Shown here one piece after another: positions 41,880-50,972 of a DNA stretch of 64,000 bases. The DNA comes from Capillimicrobium sp035565675 (GTDB lineage Bacteria > Actinomycetota > Thermoleophilia > Solirubrobacterales > Solirubrobacteraceae). Numbering within the stretch: position 1 is the first letter of the stretch; each line of letters begins with the position of its first letter. The notes beneath the pieces are model-generated. The model was not told the origin of the DNA. It did not search any database and saw only the letters and a list, made by a program, of their open reading frames with translations. The stretch spans positions 1 to 64,000 of the forward strand of contig DATMSA010000036.1 in NCBI GenBank assembly GCA_035565675.1. The letters run 5' to 3'. The position numbers and the translations under genes are program-made.

Positions 41880-42919
41880 GACGCCGGCACCACGACGTCG
41901 TCGCCCGCGCGCAGGTCGCCCTCGACCTGGACGCGACCCGCCACCGTGTCGACCAGGCCGAGCGTCACGGCGACGCGCTCGCGGCGCCCGTCCGCGCGCA
42001 CCGCCTCGACCGCGAAGCCGCCGCCCGGCTCGCCGACGAGCGCGGTGACCGGGACGCTCAGCGCGTCGCGCACCCCGTCCGTCGCGATCTCGACCTCGAC
42101 CGGCGCGCCCTCCAGCCCGCGCGCCCGGCGCGGGCGGTCGAGCCGGATCGCGACGGGGATCGTCACCGCGCCGTCGGCGCGCGCGGCGGGCCCGACGCTG
42201 GCCACGCGGCCCGTCAGCGTCGTGTGGTCGGGCAGCGCGACGCGCGCCCGGTCGCCGCGGCGCACCGCGTTGCGCTGGGTCGGGTCCAGGTCGACGCGCA
42301 CCTGCGGGCGCAGCGAGGTCGCGGTCAGCACCGGCGTCCCGGGGCGCGCCGGCGCGCCGAGCGCGCCGCTCACCTTCGCGACGCGCACCGGCTCGGGGAG
42401 GACGACGGCGTCGCCGAGCTCGAGCGTCGCGGTCTCCTCCATCCCCCGGGCGCGCTGGAGCGTCACGAGCGCCTGCGCGGTCGCGGACGTGAACGCATCC
42501 CCGCGCGGATCGGTCCCGTCACCCGCGTCGGCGCGCCGGAGCGTGCGGTTGAGCACGCGGACGTCGGGACCCGTCTCCCCGGCGGCGAGGTCGCGGAAGG
42601 CCGGGACGCGGCCGCACAGCAGCAGCACGGGCCGGTCGTCGACGCGGTAGAGGGCCTCGCCGCAGCCGACGCGGTCGCCGGGCTCCGGCAGCCGCGTGTA
42701 CACGCCGGAGGCCTGGTTGATCGCGACGTACGGCGCCCCGTCGGGCCGCGCGCGGAACGTCAGCACGCCCGGCTGCGACACGCGGTCGGCCAGCGGCCCG
42801 CGCTCCACCTTCGCGGTGGGCGCCGGCGCCTCGGCGTCCGGGGCGCCCGAGGAGTCGGCGCCGCATCCGGCGAGCGCCCCGGCGAGCACCACCGCCGCGG
42901 CCAGGGTCGCGCGGCTCAC
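41876..42919 (-). CDS. HlyD-like adaptor lipoprotein with peptidoglycan-binding domain
   Basis: 347 residues. A lipobox LAGCG (Cys19) gives a membrane anchor. A biotinyl-lipoyl-like half (VSQPGVLTFRARPDG, SGVYTRLPEPGDRVGCGEAL) is interrupted by a PG_binding_1-type segment (GETGPDVRVLNRTLRR) and continues with membrane-fusion barrels (VRVDLDPTQRNAVRRGDRAR, LSVPVTALVGEPGGGFAVEA). Adaptors of this kind accompany MacB-type pumps in actinobacteria and tie them to the cell wall. The GTG start overlaps the upstream lipoprotein stop. Confidence 0.88.
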   Translation of the reverse strand: MSRATLAAAVVLAGALAGCGADSSGAPDAEAPAPTAKVERGPLADRVSQPGVLTFRARPDGAPYVAINQASGVYTRLPEPGDRVGCGEALYRVDDRPVLLLCGRVPAFRDLAAGETGPDVRVLNRTLRRADAGDGTDPRGDAFTSATAQALVTLQRARGMEETATLELGDAVVLPEPVRVAKVSGALGAPARPGTPVLTATSLRPQVRVDLDPTQRNAVRRGDRARVALPDHTTLTGRVASVGPAARADGAVTIPVAIRLDRPRRARGLEGAPVEVEIATDGVRDALSVPVTALVGEPGGGFAVEAVRADGRRERVAVTLGLVDTVAGRVQVEGDLRAGDDVVVPAS

Positions 42920-43452
42920 GGCTGACCCCCGTCGGCCTGCGGTCCGAGGTCGGCGCACGCCCGCATCGCCGCGTTGAGCACGCCCATCCCGCTCTCGGTC
43001 GCGGCCGACGGGATCCGGTTCGTGTTCACCAGCGGCTCGCCGTCGACGGGGTCCGGGAAGTCGCGCACGCCGTTCTCGCGCATGCACTCGGCGAACGCCA
43101 GGCGCGTGTCGCGCTCCTCGTCGGTGACCTCGTCGTCGCCGGTGAAGCCGGGCGGCTGCAGGTCGCGGCACGCCTCGACGGCGCGGGTCCACGTGCGGGA
43201 GCCCGGATCGATCGACGACCCGTTGAGCACGCCGTCGATGGTCAGCTCGCCCGACGCGTCGGGATCGGGGAACTCGTCGACGCCGTTCTCGCGCATGCAC
43301 GTGGCGAACGCCACCGCGCGGTCCTGGACCGCGCTCGTCGCGGCGGCGGTGCTCGCCGTCGAGGCGTCGTCGTCGCCGCCGCAGCCGGCGGCGGCGGCGG
43401 CGAGGGCGAGGATCAGGGCGAGGGCGGCCAGCGGCCGGAGCGGTCTCGTCAC
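42916..43452 (-). CDS. Lipoprotein with duplicated CMRENG...FPDP module
   Basis: 178 residues. Lipobox AAGCG gives Cys24. Two repeats follow: CMRENGVDEFPDP at 52-64 with a later Cys95, and CMRENGVRDFPDP at 123-135 with a later Cys166. In each repeat the two cysteines are exactly 43 residues apart, which implies one disulfide per module. Proteins with this motif are common next to actinobacterial efflux adaptors but are not characterised as far as I know. It is second in the operon; its GTG overlaps the VanY-like stop and its stop overlaps the adaptor start. Confidence 0.82.
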   Translation of the reverse strand: MTRPLRPLAALALILALAAAAAGCGGDDDASTASTAAATSAVQDRAVAFATCMRENGVDEFPDPDASGELTIDGVLNGSSIDPGSRTWTRAVEACRDLQPPGFTGDDEVTDEERDTRLAFAECMRENGVRDFPDPVDGEPLVNTNRIPSAATESGMGVLNAAMRACADLGPQADGGQP

Positions 43453-44066
43453 TGGTGCAACCTCGGGTCGTAGGTGGGGTCGGGGTAGGTGGCCGGGCAG
43501 CCGCCGGCGGGCGCGTCGGGGCGCAGCTCGAAGTGCCAGGGCTCGTTGTCGTAGACGCGGCACAGCCCGTAGGCGGCGCCGTGCGCGGCGAGCCAGTCGG
43601 CCGCGGCCGTGTCGACGTCGATCGCATCGCCGGAGACGTGCGCCGACGTCTCGGGCGTGGCGACCCAGCGCGCGGCCTCCGCGTAGGAGCCGTACGTGGC
43701 GATCGCCTCCTCCAGGAGCTGGGCCTGGCGCTCGGCGGAGCGCCAGCCGCTGACGACGGTGAGCGCGACGCCGTCGCGCACCGCGTCGGCCTCGGCCCGG
43801 CGCAGCGCCTGGCGCAGCGCGCGATCGAGGTTGGCGACGCCCGGCGGCGCCGGCGCGCCGCGGGGCGCGCGGCGCAGCTCGACGACCGGCTCGATCGCCG
43901 GTGTGGCCACCGGGGTCGCGGTCGTCTGGCGCGACGGCGAGGACGCCGGTCGCGCGGCGACGATCACCGCGGCGATCACCGCCGCGGCGATGAGCAGGCC
44001 CGCGACGCGGCGGCGGCGCACGCGACGCGCCCCGGGCGTGAATCGGTCTGGTCGGCGGTGGGGCAT
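43449..44066 (-). CDS. D-alanyl-D-alanine carboxypeptidase, VanY family
   Basis: 205 residues. A single N-terminal membrane anchor (about 22-40) is followed by an extracellular peptidase M15B domain. VVSGWRSAERQAQLLEE, the zinc-binding SAHVSGDAIDVD (His and Asp) and EPWHFELRP (third ligand His) are all present, so it looks active. It trims the terminal D-Ala of peptidoglycan stem peptides. It is first in the efflux cassette, 86 bases from the divergent two-component system, which suggests wall-related sensing or remodelling. Confidence 0.9.
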   Translation of the reverse strand: MPHRRPDRFTPGARRVRRRRVAGLLIAAAVIAAVIVAARPASSPSRQTTATPVATPAIEPVVELRRAPRGAPAPPGVANLDRALRQALRRAEADAVRDGVALTVVSGWRSAERQAQLLEEAIATYGSYAEAARWVATPETSAHVSGDAIDVDTAAADWLAAHGAAYGLCRVYDNEPWHFELRPDAPAGGCPATYPDPTYDPRLHQ

Positions 44067-44152
44067 GGCGCCAGTGAACGGGTCGGCCTGTTGCGGCCCC
44101 GTATGGCGTTTTCGATACGCGGGCGATATGCGGGCTCGTTAGCCTCGGGCGC

Positions 44153-44833
44153 ATGCGGGTGCTCCTCGTCGAGGACGAGCCCTACATGGCGGAGGCGATC
44201 CGCGACGGCCTGCGGCTGGAGGCCATCGCCGCCGACGTCGCCGGCGACGGCGACACCGCGCTGGCGCTGCTCGACGTCAACGCCTACGACATCGCGGTCC
44301 TCGACCGCGACGTCCCCGGGCCGTCCGGCGACGAGATCGCGCAGCGCATCGTCGCGTCGGGCAGCGGCATGCCAATCCTCATGCTCACCGCCGCCGACCG
44401 GCTCGACGACAAGGAGTCCGGGTTCGAGCTCGGCGCCGACGACTACCTGACCAAGCCGTTCGAGCTGCGCGAGCTCGTGCTGCGGCTGCGGGCGCTCGAC
44501 CGGCGGCGCGCCCACCATCGGCCGCCCGTGCGCGAGATCGCCGGCCTGCGGCTGGACCCGTTCCGCCGCGAGGTCCACCGCGACGGCCGCTACGTCCCGC
44601 TGACCCGCAAGCAGTTCGCGGTGCTGGAGATCCTCGTCGCCGCCGAGGGCGGGGTCGTCAGCGCCGAGGAGCTGCTGGCGCGCGCCTGGGACGAGAACGC
44701 CGATCCGTTCACCAACGCGGTGCGCATCACGGTCTCCGGCCTGCGCAAGCGCCTCGGCGAGCCCTGGCTCATCGCCACCGTCCCCGGCGCGGGCTACCGC
44801 ATCGACACCGGGCTCGAGGACGACGGTGAATAG
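44153..44833 (+). CDS. OmpR/PhoB-family response regulator
   Basis: 226 residues. LVEDEP, D51 in IAVLDRDVPG, LMLTAADRL and YLTKPFELREL mark the receiver; a winged helix occupies about 130-226 (VPLTRKQFAVLEIL, VRITVSGLRKRLG, GAGYRIDTG). It is divergent from the VanY/efflux cassette, the probable target, and overlaps its kinase by 8 bases. It is a close paralogue of the regulator at 32832. Confidence 0.93.
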   Translation: MRVLLVEDEPYMAEAIRDGLRLEAIAADVAGDGDTALALLDVNAYDIAVLDRDVPGPSGDEIAQRIVASGSGMPILMLTAADRLDDKESGFELGADDYLTKPFELRELVLRLRALDRRRAHHRPPVREIAGLRLDPFRREVHRDGRYVPLTRKQFAVLEILVAAEGGVVSAEELLARAWDENADPFTNAVRITVSGLRKRLGEPWLIATVPGAGYRIDTGLEDDGE

Positions 44834-45917
44834 AGCGCCCGGCCTGAGCGTGCGCCTGAAGCTCACGCTCAGCTACGCGGGCTTCCTGATGCTGGCGGGC
44901 GCGCTGCTGCTCGCCGCGGTGTGGGTCTTCCTCCTGCGCTACGTGCCCGACAAGGCGATGCTCGTGAACCCCACCGACCGCCCCGACGGGGTCTTCCCGA
45001 TCCGGTCCGAGCTCCTGCGCGTGTTCGCGCCGCGGGCGGCCGCCGTGATGGGCGCGCTGCTCGTGTTCGGCCTGGCGGGCGGCTGGATCCTCGCCGGCCG
45101 CATGCTCGCCCCGCTGGACCGCATCACCGACGCGACGCGCATCGCCGCGACCGGCGCGCTCGGCCACCGGATCCGGCTGCCGGGCCGCCGCGACGAGTTC
45201 CGCGAGCTCGCCGACGCGTTCGACGGGATGCTCGAGCAGCTCGAGGCGCTCGTCGCCCAGCAGCGCCGGTTCGCCGCCAACGCGTCCCACGAGCTGCGCA
45301 CGCCGCTGGCGATCACGCAGACGCTGCTCGACGTGGCCGAGAAGGACGGCAGCCGCGACGACGACCTCGTCGAGCGGCTGCGGCTCGTCAACGACCGCGC
45401 CATCCACCTCACCGAGGCCCTGCTCACGCTCAGCCGCGCCGACCAGCGCGCGTTCGTCAGCGAGGAGGTCGACCTGTCGCTCGTCGCCGAGGAGGCGATC
45501 GAGACGCTCCTCCCCCTCGCCGAGCGCCGCGGCGTGTCCGTCGAGACCGCCGGCGACGTGGCGCCGGCGGTGGGCTCGCATCCGCTCCTGCTGCAGATGA
45601 CGACGAACCTCGTCCACAACGCGATCGTCCACAACGTGCCCGATCACGGCGTCGTGCGTGTGACGACCCGGGTCGGGCCCGAGGAGGCGATCCTGACGGT
45701 GGAGAACACCGGGCCGCGGCTCGCCCCGGGCGTCGTCGCCACGATCGCCGAGCCGTTCCAGCGCGGCACGGGCCGGGTGCGCACCGACCACGCCGGCATC
45801 GGGCTCGGCCTGGCGATCGTCAAGAGCATCGTCGAGGCGCACGAGGGCAGCCTCGCCCTCGTGCCGCGGGACGAGGGCGGGCTGCGCGTCACGGTGCGGC
45901 TCCCCACATCGCGTTAG
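44826..45917 (+). CDS. Sensor histidine kinase
   Basis: 363 residues from a GTG inside the end of the regulator gene. Two membrane helices (about 14-38 and 70-92) flank a loop of about 30 residues. HAMP region LAPLDRITDATRIAATGALG, H-box FAANASHELRTPLAIT with H155, N-box NLVHNAIVHN and G2 loop GIGLGLAIVKSI. It is paralogous to the kinase at 33497 and has the same short external loop, as in kinases that sense antimicrobial peptides through a transporter. Its stop codon lies within a DtxR-like box. Confidence 0.93.
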   Translation: MNRAPGLSVRLKLTLSYAGFLMLAGALLLAAVWVFLLRYVPDKAMLVNPTDRPDGVFPIRSELLRVFAPRAAAVMGALLVFGLAGGWILAGRMLAPLDRITDATRIAATGALGHRIRLPGRRDEFRELADAFDGMLEQLEALVAQQRRFAANASHELRTPLAITQTLLDVAEKDGSRDDDLVERLRLVNDRAIHLTEALLTLSRADQRAFVSEEVDLSLVAEEAIETLLPLAERRGVSVETAGDVAPAVGSHPLLLQMTTNLVHNAIVHNVPDHGVVRVTTRVGPEEAILTVENTGPRLAPGVVATIAEPFQRGTGRVRTDHAGIGLGLAIVKSIVEAHEGSLALVPRDEGGLRVTVRLPTSR

Positions 45918-45927
45918 GTTCCCCTAA
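45914..45927. promoter_or_regulatory. DtxR/IdeR-like iron box before the ferric transporter
   Basis: TTAGGTTCCCCTAA has TTAGG and CCTAA arms around 4 bases and matches 12 of 14 positions of the half-operator TTAGGTTAGCCTAA recalled from DtxR/IdeR sites. It lies 13 bases before the ATG of the iron transporter ATPase, a place where a bound repressor would block transcription. Confidence 0.65.
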
Positions 45928-45940
45928 GCTCCAGGCCGCG

Positions 45941-46948
<1,008 letters not shown>

Positions 46949-46968
46949 TCCGACCCCGGAGGATCCGC

Positions 46969-47967
46969 ATGAAGCGCCTGCTCTCCCTGTCCGCCGTCCT
47001 GCTCGCCTGCGTGCCGATCACGGCGTGCGGCGGAGGCGACGACACCGACCTCACGATCTACTCGGGGCGCAACGAGGAGCTCGTCGGACCGCTCATCGAG
47101 CAGTTCGAGGAGGAGAGCGGGCTGACCGTCGAGGTGCGCTACGGCGACACCGCGGAGCTGGCCGCGACGATCGCCGAGGAGGGCGACAACAGCCCGGCCG
47201 ACGTCTTCTTCGCCCAGGACGTCGGCGCGCTCGGGTCCGTGGAGGACCAGCTCGCGGAGCTGCCGGCCGACGACCTCGACGCGGTCCCCGAGCGCTACCG
47301 CGACCCGGACGGCCGCTGGGTCGGCACCTCCGCGCGCGCCCGCGTCGTCGCCTACTCGACCGAGCGCGTCGAGGAGGGCGAGCTGCCCGACACGATCTTC
47401 GACTTCACCTCCGACGAGTGGAAGGGCCGTGTCGGGCTGCCGCCCACGAACGGCTCCTTCCAGGCGTTCGTCTCGGTGATGCGCCTCGACGCGGGCGACG
47501 ACCGCACGCGCGCGTGGCTCGAGGACCTCGCCGCCAACGAGGCGAAGCTGTACGAGAACAACACGCAGACGATCGAGGCGATCGACGCCGGCGAGATCGA
47601 CGCCGGGTTCGTGAACCACTACTACCTCGAGGAGCTGCGGCGCGAGAACCCCGACCTGAAGGTGGCCAACCACTTCCTGGCCCCCGGGGACCCGGGCGCG
47701 TTCGTCAACGCCGCCGGCGTCGGGATCCTCGCGACCTCCGATCACGAGGAGGCGGCCGAGCGCTTCGTCAGCTTCCTGCTCGGCCCCGAGGCGCAGACCT
47801 ACTTCGCCGAGAACACGTTCGAGTACCCGCTGGCCGCGGGCGTGGAGCCGGTCGGCGACCTGCCGCCGCTCGAGGAGCTCGTCAGCCCCGACGTGACGCT
47901 CGACCAGCTCGGCGACGAGCTCGAGCCGACGCTGCGGATGCTCAACGAGGTCGGCCTGACGTCGTGA
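46969..47967 (+). CDS. Ferric iron ABC transporter substrate-binding lipoprotein (FbpA-like)
   Basis: 332 residues. Lipobox ITACG gives Cys20. The protein follows the FbpA/FutA pattern: LTIYSGRNEELVGPLI at the start and a ligand pair of tyrosines, Y218 and Y219, in FVNHYYLEEL, which coordinate Fe(III). Two lobes with a hinge are suggested by PPTNGSFQAFVSVM. GGAGGATC precedes the ATG. It sits between the ATPase (20 bases upstream) and the permease (GTGA overlap). Confidence 0.95.
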   Translation: MKRLLSLSAVLLACVPITACGGGDDTDLTIYSGRNEELVGPLIEQFEEESGLTVEVRYGDTAELAATIAEEGDNSPADVFFAQDVGALGSVEDQLAELPADDLDAVPERYRDPDGRWVGTSARARVVAYSTERVEEGELPDTIFDFTSDEWKGRVGLPPTNGSFQAFVSVMRLDAGDDRTRAWLEDLAANEAKLYENNTQTIEAIDAGEIDAGFVNHYYLEELRRENPDLKVANHFLAPGDPGAFVNAAGVGILATSDHEEAAERFVSFLLGPEAQTYFAENTFEYPLAAGVEPVGDLPPLEELVSPDVTLDQLGDELEPTLRMLNEVGLTS

Positions 47968-49517
47968 GCCGCCGCCCGCCGGTGGCGCTCGTCGTCGCCG
48001 CCGTCGCGGTCGTCGCCCTCGTCTGCCTGCCGCTCGTCTACCTGGTCGTGCGGGTGGCCGAGGGCGGGGCCGACGCGTTCGACGTGCTTGGCCGGCCGCG
48101 CACGGTCGAGCTGGTGGCGCGCACCTGCGGGCTCGTGGCGGCCACCACCGGCGCGGCGGTGGCGATCGGGGTGCCCGCCGCCTGGCTGGTGACCCGCACC
48201 GACCTGCCCGGGCGCCGGCTGTGGACCGTGCTGCTCGCGCTGCCGCTCGTCATCCCCAGCTACGTCCTCGCGCTCGCGCTGATCGCCGCCTCCGGTCGCG
48301 GCGGCCTCCTGGGCCTCCCGGAGATCTCCGGGTTCGCGGGCGCGCTCGCCGCGCTCACGCTGGCGACGTACCCGTACGTGTTCCTGCTCACCGCGGCCGG
48401 GCTGCGGCGCCTCGACCCGAGCCTGGAGGAGGCGGCGCGCTCGCTGGGTCAGACCCGCGCGCGGGTGCTGTGGCGGGTCACGCTGCCCGCCGTCCGGCCG
48501 TCGATCGGGGCCGGCGCGCTGCTCGTCGCCCTGTACGCGCTGTCGGACTTCGGCGTGGTGTCGCTGATGCGCTTCGATGCGCTCACCCGGGTCATCTTCC
48601 TCCAGTACCGCTCGCTGTTCGACCGCACCCCGGCCGCCGTGCTCGGTCTCGTCCTCGTCGCGCTGACCGTCATGGTGCTGATGCTCGAGGCGCGCGCCTC
48701 GGGCCGCCTGGGCCAGGCGCGCGTGTCGCCGGGCGCCGCGCGCCGGGCCGCGCGCGTGACCCTGGGCGCCTGGACGGCGCCGGCGCTCGCGTTCTGCGCC
48801 GCCGTGGTCGCGGTCGCGCTCGTCCTGCCGATCGTCGTCGTCGTGTGGTGGACGCTGCGGGCGCCGTCGTTCGACGCGGCGCTGGACACGCTGTGGGAGC
48901 CGGCGCTGCGGACGCTGCTCGCCGCCGGTCTCGCCGCCGCGGCGGTGACGGTGGCGGCGCTGCCCGTCGCGCTGCTCGCGGTCCGCCACCCGCGCCGCTG
49001 GACGCGGCTGCTGGAGCGCGGGTCGTTCGTCTCCAACGCCCTGCCGGGCGTCGTGGTCGGGTTGTCGCTGGTGTTCTTCGCCGCCAGGTACACGCCGGCC
49101 CTCTACGGCGGCCTCGCCGTCCTGATCGCCGCCTACGTCGTGCGGTTCCTCCCGCAGGGGCTGTCGGCGATCCGCGCCGCGCTGGAGCGGGTCGACCCGC
49201 GGCTGGAGGAGGCGGCGCGCGGGCTCGGGCACGGCCCGGCGTCCGTGCTGGCGCGGGTCACGGTGCCGCTGGTCGCGCCCGGTCTGCTCGCCGGCGCCGC
49301 GCTCGCGTTCCTGTCGACGATGAAGGAGCTGCCGGCGACGCTCCTGCTGCGCCCGATCGGCTTCGACACCCTCGCGACCGAGGTGTGGACGGCGACGGGC
49401 GTGTCCGCCTACTCCCGGGCCGCGGTGCCCGCGCTCGCGCTGATCGTGCTCGCCGCGCCCGTGATGTGGCTGCTGGTCGGGCGCGGCGGGCACGGATTCG
49501 ACGAGATCGAGCGCTAG
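47964..49517 (+). CDS. Ferric iron ABC transporter permease (FbpB-like, fused halves)
   Basis: 517 residues with about 12 membrane segments in two homologous halves. Each half has a coupling EAA loop: LEEAARSLGQTRARVLWRVT and LEEAARGLGHGPASVLARVT. This double-length layout is normal for FbpB/SfuB iron permeases. The GTG start overlaps the SBP stop. The TAG stop shares CTAG with the convergent FAD oxidoreductase. It imports Fe(III) delivered by the lipoprotein. Confidence 0.94.
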   Translation: MSRRPPVALVVAAVAVVALVCLPLVYLVVRVAEGGADAFDVLGRPRTVELVARTCGLVAATTGAAVAIGVPAAWLVTRTDLPGRRLWTVLLALPLVIPSYVLALALIAASGRGGLLGLPEISGFAGALAALTLATYPYVFLLTAAGLRRLDPSLEEAARSLGQTRARVLWRVTLPAVRPSIGAGALLVALYALSDFGVVSLMRFDALTRVIFLQYRSLFDRTPAAVLGLVLVALTVMVLMLEARASGRLGQARVSPGAARRAARVTLGAWTAPALAFCAAVVAVALVLPIVVVVWWTLRAPSFDAALDTLWEPALRTLLAAGLAAAAVTVAALPVALLAVRHPRRWTRLLERGSFVSNALPGVVVGLSLVFFAARYTPALYGGLAVLIAAYVVRFLPQGLSAIRAALERVDPRLEEAARGLGHGPASVLARVTVPLVAPGLLAGAALAFLSTMKELPATLLLRPIGFDTLATEVWTATGVSAYSRAAVPALALIVLAAPVMWLLVGRGGHGFDEIER

Positions 49518-50923
49518 CTCGCCGGTGGGATCGGATGGTTGGCCCGGAACAGGTCGCCCGGGTCGTACAGCGCCTTGACCTCGCGCAGGCGCCGCCACGT
49601 CGCCGGGTCGAAGAACCCGCTCGGGTCCGACGGCTCCTCGACGAAGTTCGGATAGTCGCCGGCGCGGTACGGCGCCAGCGCCTCGTCGATGCGCGCCAGC
49701 GTGGCGCGGGTGGCCTGCGCGGTCGCCGCGTCGGGCGCGACGCCGAGCGAGAACGCGCAGATCGTCCCCGGTAGCGTCGCGCGGGCGCCCGCGCCGACGT
49801 CGCGGCGGCCCAGCGCCCCGCCGAGGTGACGGAGCTGGACCATCGAGATCGCGGCGTCGGAGCCCGGCCCGGCGACGTCGACCAGCGCGTCGATGCCGGC
49901 CGGCCCGACGTCGTCGAGGAGCTGGTGGCCGCTGAGGAACGGCAGCGGCTCGCGCGGGTCCATCGCGAGGTCGCCGAGCGCGGCCGGCGGCACCATCGCG
50001 AACGTGTCCATCGCGGGCCCGAGCGCGCGGATCGGCGCCATCAGCCGCCGGCCCTCCTCCACGGTCCCCGTGAACACGCCCCACACGACCGTGAAGGACT
50101 GCCCGCGCAGCGCGTCGGGCAGCGCCGGGTCGGGCGGGAAGTGCAGGATCGCCGCCCACGTCATCAGCTCGTCGGGCAGCGTCGGCAGCAGCTCCCGCCA
50201 GGCGTGCAGCACCTCGCGCGTGCGCGCGTACGGGAAGAACGCGGCGCCGGCGAACAGCTCGGCGTACGGGTACACCTCGAACTCGATCGCGGTCACGACG
50301 CCGAAGCTCCCACCGCCGCCGCGCAGCGCCCAGAACAGGTCGGGCTCGTGCACGGCGTCGGCGCGGACGAGATGACCGTCGGCGGTGACGAGCTCGAACG
50401 CGGTGACGCTGTTGGTCTGCAGCCCGTGCCTGCGGGCCAGCCAGCCCATACCGCCGCCGAGCGAGTAGCCGGCGATGCCGACGTCGGGCGACGAGCCGTG
50501 CAGCGCCGCGAGCCCGAGGTCCGACAGGGCCGGGACGACCTGCTCCCAGCGCACGCCGGCGCCGACGCGCACGCGCCGCGCGGGCGCGTCGATCGTCACC
50601 TCGTCGAGGCCCGACACGTCCAGGAGGATCGTGCCGTCCAGCGCGCCGAGCGGGCCCGCGTTGTGGCCGGTGGACCGCGGCGCGACGCGCAGGCCGCTGG
50701 CGCGAGCGTGGCGCACCGCGGCGATGACGTCGTGCTCGTCGCGGGCGCGGACGATCGCCTCGGGCCGCTGGTCGACGAGGACGTTGAACGCGCCGCGCGC
50801 GTCGTCGAAGCCGGGGTCCCCCGCGACGACGACGCGGTCGGCGGGCAGGCCGGCGATGTGGGTGAGGTCCTGCGTGGTGGTGAACATGGCGGCGAGCATC
50901 CGCTCCCGCCGCGCCCCTGACAT
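49514..50923 (-). CDS. FAD-linked oxidase of the berberine bridge (PCMH/BBE) type
   Basis: About 469 residues. The PCMH FAD domain begins near DQRPEAIVRARDEHDVIAAV. RSTGHNAGP carries the His that can bind FAD covalently, and GGMGWLARRHGLQTNSV gives the second flavin region (YSLGGG). The usual CxxV second covalent site is not present, so attachment is probably by the His only. The C-terminal BBE segment YPNFVEEP and PGDLFRANHPIPP closes the fold. The substrate is unknown, often a sugar or secondary metabolite. Possible starts are 50935, 50923 and 50887; none has a strong ribosome site. Confidence 0.88.
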   Translation of the reverse strand: MSGARRERMLAAMFTTTQDLTHIAGLPADRVVVAGDPGFDDARGAFNVLVDQRPEAIVRARDEHDVIAAVRHARASGLRVAPRSTGHNAGPLGALDGTILLDVSGLDEVTIDAPARRVRVGAGVRWEQVVPALSDLGLAALHGSSPDVGIAGYSLGGGMGWLARRHGLQTNSVTAFELVTADGHLVRADAVHEPDLFWALRGGGGSFGVVTAIEFEVYPYAELFAGAAFFPYARTREVLHAWRELLPTLPDELMTWAAILHFPPDPALPDALRGQSFTVVWGVFTGTVEEGRRLMAPIRALGPAMDTFAMVPPAALGDLAMDPREPLPFLSGHQLLDDVGPAGIDALVDVAGPGSDAAISMVQLRHLGGALGRRDVGAGARATLPGTICAFSLGVAPDAATAQATRATLARIDEALAPYRAGDYPNFVEEPSDPSGFFDPATWRRLREVKALYDPGDLFRANHPIPPAS

Positions 50924-50972
50924 CGCGGTCGCCACCAGTCTGCGACCCCAATGTTTGAACCGCGTTCGAACC

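Noticed and set aside
47799..50951. 1050-residue minus-strand open frame over the iron permease and FAD oxidase
   Set aside because: It is in a different frame from the FAD oxidase and antisense to the permease. Composition is low-complexity (Arg, Gly, Glu, Gln).
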